A stretch of DNA of 64,000 nt from Fulvimarina sp. (GCA_002700095.1 PACL01000026.1:45847-109846); one strand, 5' to 3'. Counted from the stretch's first letter, positions 45,494 through 56,180 are shown. Program-made: numbers and translations. Notes: generated from the letters alone by a model not told the origin.

Positions 45494-46731
45494 CAGATAC
45501 GCTCCGGCTCGTCGCGGGTTGCCTGTCGCGGGCGCCGATCTGCGGGTGTGGTTACCGGAGCCTTGCGCCCGGCCGCCTCAAACAGCGCCAGGCCGCTGGC
45601 GATGCCCGCGTCGAGCGCCGCCTTCTGGTTCGCGGCAAAGCTTCGGCCGTCGAGGCGCAGCGACCGGCCGGCGCGCTCGGCCATGACCCGTTCCACCAGC
45701 GCCGCGGCGAAGGCCTGCGGATCGTCGGCGACCCCGACATTTTCAGGCAGGGCGCCGATGCCGCGCAGGGCGGCGGGCGTCGCCACCGCCGGCAGCCCTT
45801 CCTCGAAGGTCTCGATGGTCTTCAGCTGCACGCCGGTGCCGCCCTTCGTCGCGAGCGCCACGACCCTAGAGCCGCGCACGAAGGCCTGCGCGTCCGGCAC
45901 CCGGCCGAGGAAGCGCACGGTCTGCGGCAGGCCCGGCGGCGGCCCGTCGATGCGCCCGGCGATCGCGACGGTGACGTCGCCCGGCAGCAGCGGCACGACC
46001 TTCTCCAAGAACCAGTCGAGGCCGACGCGGTTGGGCGCCCAGCTCCAGGTGCCGATGAGGCCGACATCCTGCTGCCGCTCGCCGTCGTCGATGGCGGGTG
46101 CCCCCCGGCCGATCGACAGTGCCAGCGGAATGGCGCGCCGGTCGCCGGCAAGGCCGAGGCCGGTCCGGTCGTCGCCGCTCAGGGTGTGGATCACGGCGGC
46201 GCGCCGACAGATCAGCTCCTCCTGGCGCTTCAGGAGGCGCGCCTCGCGGGCATAGAGGAGCCGGCTCGCCCGGCCTCCGGCATTGCGGGCGTTCTCTTCG
46301 GCCGAGCGATGCTCGACATTGTGGGCGATGAAGATCGACGGCTTGCCGAGGGCGAGAAACGGATAGGCGATCGGCATCTGCACCGAATTCAGCACATGGC
46401 CGTCGACCGGCCCCGCCTCGGCCAGCCGCTCCAGCAGGCCCCGGCGGGACAGGCGGGCGAGCTTCTCGGCGGCGACGGGCCGGCCGGACATGACGGCGCC
46501 CATCAGCCAGATCGCCTTCTGGCGGGCCGATGCGGCGGCGTTCTCGATGACGATCGTGCCGAGGTCGATCTCGCCCTCCTGTGCCGGCCGGGCGCCCTCG
46601 CGGCGGAAGCCCGCGATGGTCAGCCGGACGCCCTGCCGCCGATAGGCCGCGGCGATCGCCGCATTGGCGATCTCGAAGCCGGTGGTGGCCACACCGTCGG
46701 GGAGCAGCGAGGATAGGAACAAGAGATGCAT
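45493..46731 (-). CDS. Glycosyltransferase, GT4/GT-B type
   Basis: The product is 412 residues. The two-domain GT-B outline is visible: N-terminal LFLSSLLPDGVATTGFEIA, an AHNVEHRS site, and the C-terminal KTIETFEEGLPAVAT with the conserved Glu pair for nucleotide-sugar binding. The last ~25 residues are basic and disordered. It is the first gene of a three-gene minus-strand group with wecG-like and DUF6492 genes. Confidence 0.9.
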   Translation of the reverse strand: MHLLFLSSLLPDGVATTGFEIANAAIAAAYRRQGVRLTIAGFRREGARPAQEGEIDLGTIVIENAAASARQKAIWLMGAVMSGRPVAAEKLARLSRRGLLERLAEAGPVDGHVLNSVQMPIAYPFLALGKPSIFIAHNVEHRSAEENARNAGGRASRLLYAREARLLKRQEELICRRAAVIHTLSGDDRTGLGLAGDRRAIPLALSIGRGAPAIDDGERQQDVGLIGTWSWAPNRVGLDWFLEKVVPLLPGDVTVAIAGRIDGPPPGLPQTVRFLGRVPDAQAFVRGSRVVALATKGGTGVQLKTIETFEEGLPAVATPAALRGIGALPENVGVADDPQAFAAALVERVMAERAGRSLRLDGRSFAANQKAALDAGIASGLALFEAAGRKAPVTTPADRRPRQATRDEPERI

Positions 46732-46958
46732 TCGCCACAGCCCGGTTGCCGGTCGATCGGCCCGATCCTAAGCCTGACAGGTTTCCGTCAAGCTAACTTC
46801 CGCATGGGAAATTGCGTGGCCGCAGTTTCCCGCCCGGCGCCGCCGTGCAGCGATCGGCGAGCGACGCCGGCGCGGGAATTCGCGAGGGGGCCAGACTTTC
46901 TTCACCAGGATCGCTTATCGTCGGCAATGCCCCCGAACCTTGCGAGCGGAATCGACGC

Positions 46959-47939
46959 ATGCCGCAGACGATCACCGTTGAATGCGTGTCCCCCGGGCTG
47001 GACCCGGGGTCGATCGAGGCCGTGGTCACGCTGCCGACATTCCGGCGGCCCGAGCATCTCCTCGCCACCCTCGCCAGCCTGACGGCCCAGCGTGGCGCCC
47101 CCAGCTTCGCCGTCGTCGTGATGGAGAACGACGCCGAGGGGCGTGCCGGCCTCGAGGCTGCAGGGCCGCTCTTTGCCGACGGAACGATCACCGGCCTCGT
47201 CCTCGTCGCCCACGAGCGGGGCAACTGCTCGGCCTACAATGCCGGCTGGGAGACGGCGCTGGAGCGCTTCGGCAACATGCGCCACCTCCTCGTCATCGAC
47301 GACGACGAGATCGCCGGCGAGGACTGGATCGCCCGGATGGTCGAGACGGCAGAAAGGCTCGGGGTCGACATCGTCGGCGGGCCGCAGACCCCTCGCTTCG
47401 AGCCGGGCGCGAGGACCTTCACCGAGAACCACCCGGTCTTCCGGCCCCACTATTCGGCGAGCGGCGCCGTGCCGATCCTCTATTCCTCGGGCAACGTGCT
47501 CCTCGCCCGCCACGTCCTCGAAACCATGGGCGCGCCCTTCCTCGACACCGCCTTCAACTTCATCGGCGGGGGCGACGCGGACTTCTACTCGCGCTGCCGC
47601 GAGCGCGGCTTCCGCTTCGGCTGGTGCGCCGAGGCGCCAGTCTTCGAGACTGTGCCGGCGCGGCGCACCGAGTTTTCCTGGCTGAACGCCCGGGCTCTGC
47701 GCAACGGCGCGATCTCGGCCATCATCGAGCGCCGGCGCCTCGGCGGCGCGCGCGGCGCGGCGCGGCGGATCGCCAAGAGCCTGGCGCTTCTCGCCGTCTC
47801 GCCCTGGCGCTCGTTGCGGCTCGGCGTCGATACCGGTTCGGCCACGATCGGCCTCTATCACTGCCAGGTCGCCGTCGGGCGGCTGTTGGCGGAGTTCGGA
47901 CAAGTCAATGAGCAATACCGCCAGCCTGAGCGGAACTGA
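46959..47939 (+). CDS. Glycosyltransferase family 2
   Basis: The product is 326 residues from the ATG at 46959. The GT-A signature is VVTLPTFRRPEHLLATL, the metal site VIDDDEIAGEDW, and the acceptor region GGGDADFYSRCRERGF. An upstream in-frame ORF was not used because it looks noncoding. Its last 32 bases overlap the polymerase gene. Confidence 0.9.
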   Translation: MPQTITVECVSPGLDPGSIEAVVTLPTFRRPEHLLATLASLTAQRGAPSFAVVVMENDAEGRAGLEAAGPLFADGTITGLVLVAHERGNCSAYNAGWETALERFGNMRHLLVIDDDEIAGEDWIARMVETAERLGVDIVGGPQTPRFEPGARTFTENHPVFRPHYSASGAVPILYSSGNVLLARHVLETMGAPFLDTAFNFIGGGDADFYSRCRERGFRFGWCAEAPVFETVPARRTEFSWLNARALRNGAISAIIERRRLGGARGAARRIAKSLALLAVSPWRSLRLGVDTGSATIGLYHCQVAVGRLLAEFGQVNEQYRQPERN

Positions 47940-49224
47940 CACCGGCCGTCTCGCTGCGGCCCCGGATTTTGTCGGCTTCGCCCGGTTCCTGATCGCGGCG
48001 GCGGTCTTCTCGACGCTTCTCGTCACCGTGACGCCCTTCGCCGTCACCTTCGAGGGGAGCATGGACAGCGGCGATCTCGCCAACCAGCTCGGCTATTCCT
48101 CCCTCGCCGCCATCGTGCTTGCCGGCCACCTTGTCTTCTCCGATCGCCACGTGCTGGCCGCGCTCATGCGACCCGCCTGGATGCTTATGACGGTCTGGCT
48201 GCTGGCCAGCGCGATGTGGGCGGCCAATCCGGAAAACGCCGTCCGCTCGGCGCTGTTCACGCTCCTCGCCATGACGGCCGTCACCGGCGTCTTCGCCTTT
48301 CCGCGGGATGCGCGGGCGTTTCGCTGGGTGATCGTCGTCGCGGCTTTCGCGGTCCTCGGCCTGTCCTATTTCGGCGTCCTCTTCGTGCCCCATCTGGCGA
48401 TCAACGACGGATCGGGATCCGAGCCCGACCATGCCGGCCTGTGGCGCGGCATCTTCTCGCACAAGAACGTCGCCGGCGCGGTGATCGGCTCGCTGTTCTT
48501 CCTCGGTGTCTATCTGATCCGCGCCCGCATGGTCTGGATCGGCCTGCTGATCGCCGGCCTGTCGGTGAATTTCGTGCTCCACACCGGCTCGAAGACCTCG
48601 ACCGGTCTTCTGCCGCTGGTCATGCTGGTGGTGATCTTCGGCCGGCTGTTCGGCGGCCGCCGGCTGCTCGCCTTCGGCGTCTTCCTGGTCGTCGTCGCCA
48701 TGGCGCTGCTGACGCTCGGCACGGTGCTGTCTCCGACGCTCGACGCCATCGTCCAGTGGATGGTCCCCGGCACCACTTACACCGGCCGCATGGACCTGTG
48801 GCGCTACGCGCTGGAGGTCTGGTACGGCCACGAATGGGCGGGCTTCGGGCTCAACGGCTTCTGGCAGTCCGAGGTGGTCGCGGGCACCGAGCGCAACTTC
48901 GAGCTCTCCTGGGATCCCCGCGGCAGCCCGAATGCCCACAACGGCTATCTCGACATCGCCATTTCGATGGGCATTCCGGGGCTCGTCCTGTCGGTGCTCA
49001 TCCTCGTCATCCTGCCGCTGATCGATTATGCGCGGATCGGCCGCGACCGCGAGAGCACCGTCCTCGGCGATACGCTGCTGATGATCTTGACCTATCTGCT
49101 CCTGAATTCCTTCCTCGAGAGCTACCTCTTCGAGCGTGCCAATCCGGTGTGGATGCTGGTGTGGTTCGCCGTCGTCGGGCTGCGGCTGTTGTCCCGCCAC
49201 AGGGTCGAGCCCGGCGCGGGCTGA
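47908..49224 (+). CDS. O-antigen ligase/polymerase family protein (Wzy/ExoQ-like)
   Basis: The product is 438 residues with ~10-11 hydrophobic segments and a large loop before the end. GIFSHKNVAGAVIGS and SPNAHNGYLDIAISMGIPG are the family's two best motifs. It most likely links oligosaccharide repeats in the periplasm. It overlaps the GT2 gene by 32 bases, so the two are co-translated. Confidence 0.92.
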   Translation: MSNTASLSGTDTGRLAAAPDFVGFARFLIAAAVFSTLLVTVTPFAVTFEGSMDSGDLANQLGYSSLAAIVLAGHLVFSDRHVLAALMRPAWMLMTVWLLASAMWAANPENAVRSALFTLLAMTAVTGVFAFPRDARAFRWVIVVAAFAVLGLSYFGVLFVPHLAINDGSGSEPDHAGLWRGIFSHKNVAGAVIGSLFFLGVYLIRARMVWIGLLIAGLSVNFVLHTGSKTSTGLLPLVMLVVIFGRLFGGRRLLAFGVFLVVVAMALLTLGTVLSPTLDAIVQWMVPGTTYTGRMDLWRYALEVWYGHEWAGFGLNGFWQSEVVAGTERNFELSWDPRGSPNAHNGYLDIAISMGIPGLVLSVLILVILPLIDYARIGRDRESTVLGDTLLMILTYLLLNSFLESYLFERANPVWMLVWFAVVGLRLLSRHRVEPGAG

Positions 49225-49299
49225 CGCCGAGGTTGACCGGGAAGCGGTCGACCCTGCCGTTGCAGCCTTCAGCTTTCGGCGATCGCCTCGGCGAGGGGC

Positions 49300-50493
49300 T
49301 CAGGCGCCGGCGGGTTTGGCGGAGGCCGCCGCGGCAGCCTTGCCGCGCGCCTGCAGCCGGCGTCCCAGCGCCATGCCCGGCTTTTCGACCAGCCGGTAGG
49401 TCACCGCGCTGACGAGGATCGTCGCGGCGAGGATGGCGGCGAGGGCGAGGCTGCCCTGCCAGCCCTGCGGGCCGATCAGCTCGCGGCCGTCCGATCCCGT
49501 GACGAAGGGGTTCCAGCCGGTGACCTTGCCGACGACGCTCGCGGCATTGTGGAAGCGGTCGATGACAAAGGCATGGGTCATGTAGATCGAGTAGGAGATG
49601 ACGCCGAGAAAGGCGAGGGGAGGCGTCTTGAGGGCGCGGCTGAGGATGCCGCCCTCATGGGCGAAGACGTAGAGCGCTAGGCCGAAGACCAGGGGCGCTG
49701 CGACCGACAGGACGGTGCCGCCGAGCCGGGCGACGAAGACGGCGACGAGGATCACGGCCGCCGCTTCGGCAACGCTCCAGCTCTTCGGATGGCGCCTCGC
49801 CTCCACCTCGCTGCCCTCCCGCCACACGGCCCGGCGCAGGATGACGCCGAGGCCGAACCCCGCGAGGCAGCGCAGCCAGCCGAGCTGTGCGGAGGCATCC
49901 ATGTTGCCGTTGAGGATGGCGATCGCCGGCAGGCCGGCGACGACGGCGAGGCCGCAGAACGGCAGGATCAGCCGCGGCATGGACACGACGACGGCGGCGA
50001 AGGCCGCATAGGCGACGAGCTCGGCCGAGATCGACCAGCTCGGATAGTTCCAGCTGAGGCTGTCCATGAAGCCGAGCGACTGGACCATCAGAAGATTGTC
50101 GACGAGGCCGGCGATCGATGTGCCGCCCCTGAAGGCATCGCCCGGTCCCTTGGCGAAGAGCATCGCGCATTCGAAGGCGACATAGACCGCCAGCATGAAG
50201 AGATGCAGCGGATAGACCCGGAACAGCCGTGCCAGGAAGAACCGGCCGTATTCCCGGCGCTCGCGCAGCGGCTCGAAGAAGGCGTGGGTGATGACGAAGC
50301 CGGAGAGCACGAAGAAGAAGTCGACGAACAGGAAGGCGCTGCGGATCACGCCGTTCGCCTCGCTGGCGCCGCTGACCGGCGCATGGAAGCAGACGACGAG
50401 AATGGCGCAGACGCCGCGCCAGCCGTCGAGCGCTGCAAATCGCGTGCCCTCGCCCTCGCCCTCCCTCTTGGTTGCCGCGCGGCCTTCGATCAT
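49300..50493 (-). CDS. Acyltransferase family 3 membrane protein
   Basis: The product is 397 residues from the ATG at 50493, with about ten hydrophobic segments. The motif LDGWRGVCAILVVCFH holds the catalytic His, and FVDFFFVLSGFVITH and RLFRVYPLHL are family marks. It should O-acetylate or otherwise acylate the polysaccharide. A second ATG at 50550 is possible. It converges on the polymerase gene. Confidence 0.92.
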   Translation of the reverse strand: MIEGRAATKREGEGEGTRFAALDGWRGVCAILVVCFHAPVSGASEANGVIRSAFLFVDFFFVLSGFVITHAFFEPLRERREYGRFFLARLFRVYPLHLFMLAVYVAFECAMLFAKGPGDAFRGGTSIAGLVDNLLMVQSLGFMDSLSWNYPSWSISAELVAYAAFAAVVVSMPRLILPFCGLAVVAGLPAIAILNGNMDASAQLGWLRCLAGFGLGVILRRAVWREGSEVEARRHPKSWSVAEAAAVILVAVFVARLGGTVLSVAAPLVFGLALYVFAHEGGILSRALKTPPLAFLGVISYSIYMTHAFVIDRFHNAASVVGKVTGWNPFVTGSDGRELIGPQGWQGSLALAAILAATILVSAVTYRLVEKPGMALGRRLQARGKAAAAASAKPAGA

Positions 50494-50792
50494 CGACGGG
50501 GACCCTTCCTGCTTGGCTGTCCGTACCCGGCGCGCCGGTGCCGGCTCCATGCTCGGCGAAAACGGGTAAGGAAGCGTTGAGAAATTGCCGCAGGACTGCG
50601 AAATCGCTTGCGCTTGCCCGCTGCGACCCACTGTCTGGCGGGGGGCGCGAAGACCGTGGCGGGGCGATGTCGCGTGGTCGGCGACGGCGCATGGGTGCCG
50701 GCCGCGACGCGGGTTTCCTTGCACCCCCGCGGCCGCAGCCTAAGTGACACGCCGCGAGAGAGATTTTCCCGGAACCGAGGTTACCACACAGT

Positions 50793-51245
50793 ATGGACCA
50801 GTTGCGCCTGCTTGCCGTCGATACGGAGGACCTTGCGATCGTCTCGGCACATTGTCAGGACGCCGTGATCCGGGTGGAAGAGCTCCACTTCGTCCCGGCC
50901 GAGCAGAAATTCGTCGTCGAGATGAATCGCTTCGTCTGGGAGAAGCTCGTCCCGCCCAAGCGCTTTACGCTGTTTCGCCGGCCCGACTACGAGCGGCGCC
51001 GCGCGATCCTGCATTTCGACCGGGTGCTGAACGCCTCGCGCCTCGGCTTCGACAGGCTGGCGCCTGACGACGTGCTGGTGCTCCTCGCCATCCGCTTCGA
51101 GGAGGGCGATGCTCCCTCGGGCAGCGTCGAACTTGTCTTTGCCGGCGGCTCCGCGATAAGGCTGGATGTCGAGGTGATCGAGGCGCAGCTGGCCGATGTC
51201 GGCGGCGCCTGGGGAACCACGGCACGGCCGAACCATCGCGCCTGA
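50793..51245 (+). CDS. DUF2948 family protein
   Basis: The product is 150 residues. LRLLAVDTEDLAIVSAHCQD and FVWEK...RRRAILHFDRV are DUF2948 motifs. The family is restricted mostly to alphaproteobacteria and is usually found just before hisD, as here. Function is unknown. Confidence 0.92.
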   Translation: MDQLRLLAVDTEDLAIVSAHCQDAVIRVEELHFVPAEQKFVVEMNRFVWEKLVPPKRFTLFRRPDYERRRAILHFDRVLNASRLGFDRLAPDDVLVLLAIRFEEGDAPSGSVELVFAGGSAIRLDVEVIEAQLADVGGAWGTTARPNHRA

Positions 51246-51323
51246 CGGCGGCCGGGACCGCGCACGACGGCCGCGGGCCGCGGACGCCAGGCAGCCTGCC
51301 GGACCGTGCGAGGGGAACCGCCG

Positions 51324-52661
51324 ATGCGCATCGCGCCCCGAAAGGGGCCAGACGAAAGGACCTTCACATTGCCCTGCCGCCTCGTGTCGACGGATCCTGA
51401 TTTCGAGACGCGCTTCGTGGCGCTCCTCGGAGCCAAGCGGGAACAGTCGGCCGACGTCGATGCGGCGGTGCGCGCCATCGTCGCAAGGGTGCGCGAGGAG
51501 GGCGACGCCGCCGTCATCGCGCTGACCCGGCAGTTCGACCAGCTCGAGCTGACAGCGGGCACCATGCGGGTGACCGGGGCCGAGATCGAGGCGGCCCATG
51601 CGGCGACCGCGCCGGAGACGCTCGACGCCCTGACGCTGGCCCATGACCGCATCGCCGCCCATCATCGCCGGCAGCTGCCGAAGGACGACCGCTACACCGA
51701 TCCGATCGGCGTCGAGCTCGGCAGCCGCTGGACGGCGATCGAATCCGTCGGCCTCTACGTGCCGGGCGGCACGGCGAGCTATCCCTCCTCGGTCCTGATG
51801 AATGCGGGTCCGGCGAAGGTCGCCGGGGTCGAGCGGATCGCCATGGTGGTGCCGGCGATGCGCGGCGCCCTGAACCCGCTGGTCCTCGCCGCCGCCAGGA
51901 TCGCCGGGGTGTCGGAGATCTACCGCATCGGCGGGGCGCAGGCCGTTGCCGCGCTCGCCTACGGCACCGAGACGATCGCCCCCGTCGCCAAGATCGTCGG
52001 GCCGGGCAACGCCTTCGTCGCCGCCGCCAAGCGGCAGGTCTTCGGGCATGTCGGCATCGACATGATCGCCGGCCCCTCGGAAATCCTGGTGATCGCCGAC
52101 GGCGACAACGATCCCGACTGGATCGCTGCCGACCTCCTCAGCCAGGCCGAACACGACACCGCGGCGCAGTCGATCCTGATCACCGACGATCAAGGCTTCG
52201 CCGACGCGGTGGAAGCGGCCGTGGAGCGCCAGCTGACCACCCTGTCGCGGGCCGAGACGGCGGCGAAAAGCTGGGCCGAACATGGGGCGATCATCGTCGT
52301 GCCGAGCCTCGACGACGCGGCGCCTTTGTCTGATCGCATCGCGCCGGAGCATCTGGAACTCGCCGTCGAGGACCCCGAAGCCCTGTTCGCCAAATTGCGC
52401 AATGCGGGCGCGGTCTTCCTCGGCCGCCATACGCCGGAAGTCATCGGCGACTATGTCGGCGGCTCCAACCACGTCCTGCCGACGGCTCGCTCGGCGCGCT
52501 TCTCCTCCGGCCTTTCGGTGCTGGATTTCGTCAAGCGAACCTCGATCCTGAAGCTGTCGGCCGAACAGCTGCGCGAACTCGGCCCGGCCGCCATCGAGCT
52601 TGCCCGTGTCGAGGGTCTGGATGCCCATGGCCGCTCGGTCGCGGTCAGGCTCAATCTTTGA
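51324..52661 (+). CDS. hisD: Histidinol dehydrogenase
   Basis: The product is 445 residues from the ATG at 51324. [12 protein letters not shown] motif is [18 protein letters not shown], the cofactor region [18 protein letters not shown], and zinc ligands are seen around [11 protein letters not shown] and [10 protein letters not shown]. It performs the last two oxidations of histidine synthesis. A TTG at 51369, preceded by AAAGGA, would also give a normal amino terminus; the ATG at 51324 also has a purine-rich site. Confidence 0.95.
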   Translation: MRIAPRKGPDERTFTLPCRLVSTDPDFETRFVALLGAKREQSADVDAAVRAIVARVREEGDAAVIALTRQFDQLELTAGTMRVTGAEIEAAHAATAPETLDALTLAHDRIAAHHRRQLPKDDRYTDPIGVELGSRWTAIESVGLYVPGGTASYPSSVLMNAGPAKVAGVERIAMVVPAMRGALNPLVLAAARIAGVSEIYRIGGAQAVAALAYGTETIAPVAKIVGPGNAFVAAAKRQVFGHVGIDMIAGPSEILVIADGDNDPDWIAADLLSQAEHDTAAQSILITDDQGFADAVEAAVERQLTTLSRAETAAKSWAEHGAIIVVPSLDDAAPLSDRIAPEHLELAVEDPEALFAKLRNAGAVFLGRHTPEVIGDYVGGSNHVLPTARSARFSSGLSVLDFVKRTSILKLSAEQLRELGPAAIELARVEGLDAHGRSVAVRLNL

Positions 52662-52693
52662 ACGAAGGGGCCGGTGCCATGGGGGAGGAGGCG

Positions 52694-53167
52694 ATGAGGG
52701 GAGGCGGCCGACTGATCGACGTCGAGCTCGACGAGACGATCGGCCGCGCGGCGCCCGACGTCGAGCACGAGCGTAACGTCGCGATCTTCGATCTCGTCGA
52801 GGAGAACGTCTTCCATCCGGTCGGCGCGCCGGACGAGGTGAGGTTCAAGCTGAAGCTGTCGCTCGTCGACAAGCGGCTGGTCTTCGACATCCGCGACGAG
52901 GCGGGGGCGACGCTGGTGACCCACATCCTGTCGCTGACGCCCTTTCGCCGGGTCATCCGCGACTACTACATGATCTGCGACAGCTATTACGAGGCGATCC
53001 GCTCGGCGACGCCGCAGCAGATCGAGGCGATCGACATGGGCCGGCGCGGCATCCACAATGACGGGTCGCAGACGCTGATGGAGCGCCTGAAGGGCAAGAT
53101 CGAGGTCGACCTCGACACCGCCCGCCGACTGTTCACGCTGATCTGCGTCCTCAACTGGCGGAGCTGA
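52694..53167 (+). CDS. UPF0262 family protein
   Basis: The product is 157 residues from the ATG at 52694, preceded by a strong [28 protein letters not shown] and [13 protein letters not shown] are family marks. UPF0262 proteins are alphaproteobacterial, of unknown function, and lie next to hisD. An ATG 15 bases upstream (52679) is an alternative. Confidence 0.92.
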   Translation: MRGGGRLIDVELDETIGRAAPDVEHERNVAIFDLVEENVFHPVGAPDEVRFKLKLSLVDKRLVFDIRDEAGATLVTHILSLTPFRRVIRDYYMICDSYYEAIRSATPQQIEAIDMGRRGIHNDGSQTLMERLKGKIEVDLDTARRLFTLICVLNWRS

Positions 53168-53324
53168 CGGCGATGGCCCGCCCCCGCTCTCCCGGTTTGC
53201 CCGACTGCCGGCCCCTCGGCGCGCCGGCAGAGGTCAGGCTGTCCCAGGGGGCGTGGGCCCCGGGAGGGTGCATCGCCAGTTGCCCCGGCGCCGGTGCCGG
53301 GGCCAATTCCTTCGGTGCCCGTGT

Positions 53325-53798
53325 ATGAGCGCCGGGCGGGAGCGCGATCCGCATGAGACAGCGGGCGCGGACACCCGTCCCCCCGTATCGTCCGTCCTGT
53401 TCCTCTGCGGCATGAACGCCATCCGTTCGCCGATCGCCGAGACGCTGGCGCGCCAGATTCTGCCGCCGACGGTCTACGTCGCCTCCGCCGGGGTGCGGCA
53501 GGGCCAGCGCGATCCCTTCGTCGACGCGGTGCTGGCCGAGCGCGGCCTCTCCCTGGGCGAGCGTCAGCCCCAGCGCTACGAGGACATGGAGGACGGCTAT
53601 TTCGATCTGATCGTCACCATGGCGCCCGAGGCCCACCATGCCGCCCTCGACGCCAGCGGCACCTCCTCGGTGGAGGTCGAGTTCTGGCCGATGCCCGATC
53701 CCTCCGTCGTCACCGGCTCGCGCGAGCAGATCCTCGACGCCTATCGCGACGTGCTGAAGCGGATCGAGGAGCGGATCGCCAGGCGTTTCGGCAGGTGA
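53325..53798 (+). CDS. Low-molecular-weight protein-tyrosine-phosphatase-like protein
   Basis: The product is 157 residues. The loop LFLCGMNAIRSPIAE keeps the C-x5-R core, but reads CGMNAIRS where classical enzymes have CxGNxCRS. The C-terminal Asp-Pro is present in WPMPDPSVV. In other Hyphomicrobiales this gene follows UPF0262 and is followed by infA. Here infA is not next. Confidence 0.88.
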   Translation: MSAGRERDPHETAGADTRPPVSSVLFLCGMNAIRSPIAETLARQILPPTVYVASAGVRQGQRDPFVDAVLAERGLSLGERQPQRYEDMEDGYFDLIVTMAPEAHHAALDASGTSSVEVEFWPMPDPSVVTGSREQILDAYRDVLKRIEERIARRFGR

Positions 53799-53949
53799 GG
53801 AATGCATCGGACCGACATGCCGTCGGCGCGGCCGGACGATCGGTGCCTTTAACGGACGCCGGTTTGCTCAGAGCTCATCCCATTCAGCCTCCCGGAAGCG
53901 GGGCCCGGCGGCATCGATGCACCGCCGGCTCCCCCGCAAGGGCCCTGCC

Positions 53950-54312
53950 TCAGCCGCAGCGCACGCTGGTGATGCGGTTGGCGTCGTCGGTCTCGAGGTT
54001 GAGCCGGCCGGCGATGAATTCCTTGGTGATCGGCTGGTTTGGGAAGAGGATGCGCACGCTCTCGGCTCCCGTCGCCTGCTGGGCCTGATCGGCCGAGGCC
54101 GTCGTGCCGAGTTCGCCGACGAGGAAGCTGGCGGCGGCGGCGTTGCAGGTGCCGCCGGTGTTGCCGAGCGGCTGGCCGCCCGGCATGGCGCCCTGCGACG
54201 GCATGGGCGTCGTCGCGGCCGGCAGCGGTGTCGGCCGCTCCCGCGGGCTCGAGCAGGCGCCGGCCGCAAGGGCGAGCGCGATGGCGGCGGCGGTGGCAAG
54301 TCGTCTGGGCAT
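53950..54312 (-). CDS. Lipoprotein with peptidase inhibitor I78-type domain
   Basis: The product is 120 residues. A lipobox is visible as LALAAGACS. After a Pro-rich linker, the conserved Cys, VGELGTT, VRILFPNQPITKEF, GRLNLETDDANRI and the final VRCG match the I78 (elastinal-type) protease-inhibitor domain. It is predicted to be an outer-membrane or periplasmic lipoprotein that blocks a protease. Confidence 0.85.
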   Translation of the reverse strand: MPRRLATAAAIALALAAGACSSPRERPTPLPAATTPMPSQGAMPGGQPLGNTGGTCNAAAASFLVGELGTTASADQAQQATGAESVRILFPNQPITKEFIAGRLNLETDDANRITSVRCG

Positions 54313-54405
54313 CCTGTGCCTTTCCTGTCTCGTCGCTTCAAGTCGATGGCCGCGTGCGGCCGGTCATCTCGGTCTTGCCGCGCCGCCTGCGTCGAGGCTG
54401 CCGGC

Positions 54406-55116
54406 TCAGTGTCGTCTGGCGTCGGGGGAGACGAGGATCTGCGGCGACCGCGGCGCCTCGCTCTCCTCCCCGCAATCGTCCTGCTGGAGCGGCGGACGGC
54501 GGCGGAAGGCTGCCTGGCCGTTGACCATTCGGACCTCGCCGCTCAGCACCAACCTCAGGGCATGCGGGTAGAGCCGGTGCTCGGCGGCGAGCAGCCGGTC
54601 CGCTAGGATCTCGGCGCTGTCCCCCGGCTCGATCGCGACCGCCGCCTGGGCGATGATCGGCCCCTCGTCCATGCGCTCGGTGACGTAGTGGACCGTGCAT
54701 CCATGCACCCGCATGCCGGCGGCGATCGCTCGCGCATGGGTGTCGAGGCCGGGAAACAGCGGCAGCAGGGAGGGATGGATGTTGATCATCCGGCCCTCGA
54801 AGCGGCGCACGAAGTCCGCCGTCAGGAGCCGCATGTAGCCGGCGAGGCAGAGGATGTCCGGCTGGGCCGCGTCGAGGGCGGCGAGGACGGCCGCCTCGTG
54901 CGCCTCGCGGCTCGGATAGGCCTTCTGGTCGATGGCGTGGACGGCGATGCCGTGGCGCTTCGCCGTCTCCAGGCCCGCGGCGTCCGCGCGGTTTGAGATC
55001 ACCGCCGCGACCTCGCCCGGAAAGGCCGGGTCCATGCAGGCGGCGATCAGCGCGCCCATGTTCGAGCCGCGCCCCGAAATGAGGATGGCGATGCGCTTTT
55101 TCGGCACGGCGTTCAT
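54406..55116 (-). CDS. purN: Phosphoribosylglycinamide formyltransferase
   Basis: The product is 236 residues. [39 protein letters not shown] and the catalytic Asp in DEGPII are PurN marks. About 25 extra residues at the C-terminus are polar. It transfers formyl from 10-formyl-THF to GAR in purine synthesis. The ATG overlaps the purM stop as ATGA. Confidence 0.96.
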   Translation of the reverse strand: MNAVPKKRIAILISGRGSNMGALIAACMDPAFPGEVAAVISNRADAAGLETAKRHGIAVHAIDQKAYPSREAHEAAVLAALDAAQPDILCLAGYMRLLTADFVRRFEGRMINIHPSLLPLFPGLDTHARAIAAGMRVHGCTVHYVTERMDEGPIIAQAAVAIEPGDSAEILADRLLAAEHRLYPHALRLVLSGEVRMVNGQAAFRRRPPLQQDDCGEESEAPRSPQILVSPDARRH

Positions 55117-56180
55117 CGGAACGACAACGCGCCGTCGTAGGTGACGGCGGCGCCGTTGCGGGCTGCCAGCCGGCCGAGCGGCATCACCGTCTCGCCGGCC
55201 TCGGCGAGCATGGCCGAGGCGATTGCCGCGTCGGCCTCGGCGACGACGACGATCATGCCGACGCCGCAGTTGAAGGTGCGCAACATCTCCGCCTCCTCGA
55301 TCCCGCCCACCGACTGCAGCCAGGAAAACACCGGCGGCACCTCGAAAGCGAGGTCGATCGCCGCAGCGAGATGGTCGGGTAGCACCCGCGGGATGTTCTC
55401 GGGAAAGCCGCCGCCGGTGATGTGGGCGAGCGCCTTGATGCCGGCGCCGGCGCGGTGCGCCGCCAGCAGCGACTTCACGTAGATGCGGGTCGGCTCGAGC
55501 AGCGCCTCGCCGAGGCTGCGGCCTGGCTCGAAGGGGGCGGGGGCGTCGTAGGAGAGGCCGGAGCGCTCGACGATGCGCCGGACCAGCGAATAGCCGTTGG
55601 AATGGACGCCGGATGAGGCGAGGCCGAGGATGACGTCGCCGGCGGCGAGGTCGTCGGTCTTCGGCAACAGGCTGCCCCGCTCGGCGGCGCCGACGGCGAA
55701 GCCGGCGAGATCGTAGTCGCCCTTGGCGTAGAGCCCCGGCATCTCCGCGGTCTCGCCGCCGAGCAGCGCGCAGCCGGCGATGCGGCAGCCGGCGGCGATG
55801 CCCTCGACGATGGCGGCACCTTCGCCGGGCTCGAGATGGCCGGTGGCGTAGTAGTCGAGGAAGAGCAGCGGCTCGGCGCCCTGGACGATCAGGTCGTTGA
55901 CGCACATGGCGACGAGATCGATGCCGATCGTGGCGTGGCGCCCGGTCTCGATGGCGATCTTCACCTTGGTGCCGACGCCGTCATTCGCCGCGACGAGGAT
56001 CGGATCGGAAAAGCCCGCCGCCTTCAGGTCGAACAGGCCGCCGAAGCCGCCGATCTCGCCGTCGGCACCCTTGCGGGCCGTCGAGCGAACATGCGGCTTG
56101 ATCCGCCGAACCATTTCGTTGCCCGCGTCGATGTCGACGCCGGCATCGCGGTAGGTCAATGTCTCGCGCTTGTCTGCCAT
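55113..56180 (-). CDS. purM: Phosphoribosylformylglycinamidine cyclo-ligase
   Basis: The product is 355 residues, the expected PurM size. [47 protein letters not shown] (cut here to [12 protein letters not shown]), GGETAEMPG and [11 protein letters not shown] are hallmark motifs. It makes AIR from FGAM. It forms a two-gene operon with purN and is divergent from a CDP-alcohol phosphotransferase gene. Confidence 0.97.
   Translation of the reverse strand: MADKRETLTYRDAGVDIDAGNEMVRRIKPHVRSTARKGADGEIGGFGGLFDLKAAGFSDPILVAANDGVGTKVKIAIETGRHATIGIDLVAMCVNDLIVQGAEPLLFLDYYATGHLEPGEGAAIVEGIAAGCRIAGCALLGGETAEMPGLYAKGDYDLAGFAVGAAERGSLLPKTDDLAAGDVILGLASSGVHSNGYSLVRRIVERSGLSYDAPAPFEPGRSLGEALLEPTRIYVKSLLAAHRAGAGIKALAHITGGGFPENIPRVLPDHLAAAIDLAFEVPPVFSWLQSVGGIEEAEMLRTFNCGVGMIVVVAEADAAIASAMLAEAGETVMPLGRLAARNGAAVTYDGALSFR

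Noticed and set aside
53799..53949. Possible infA gene after the phosphatase gene
   Set aside because: infA is often found here in related genomes, but none of the frames gives its sequence.
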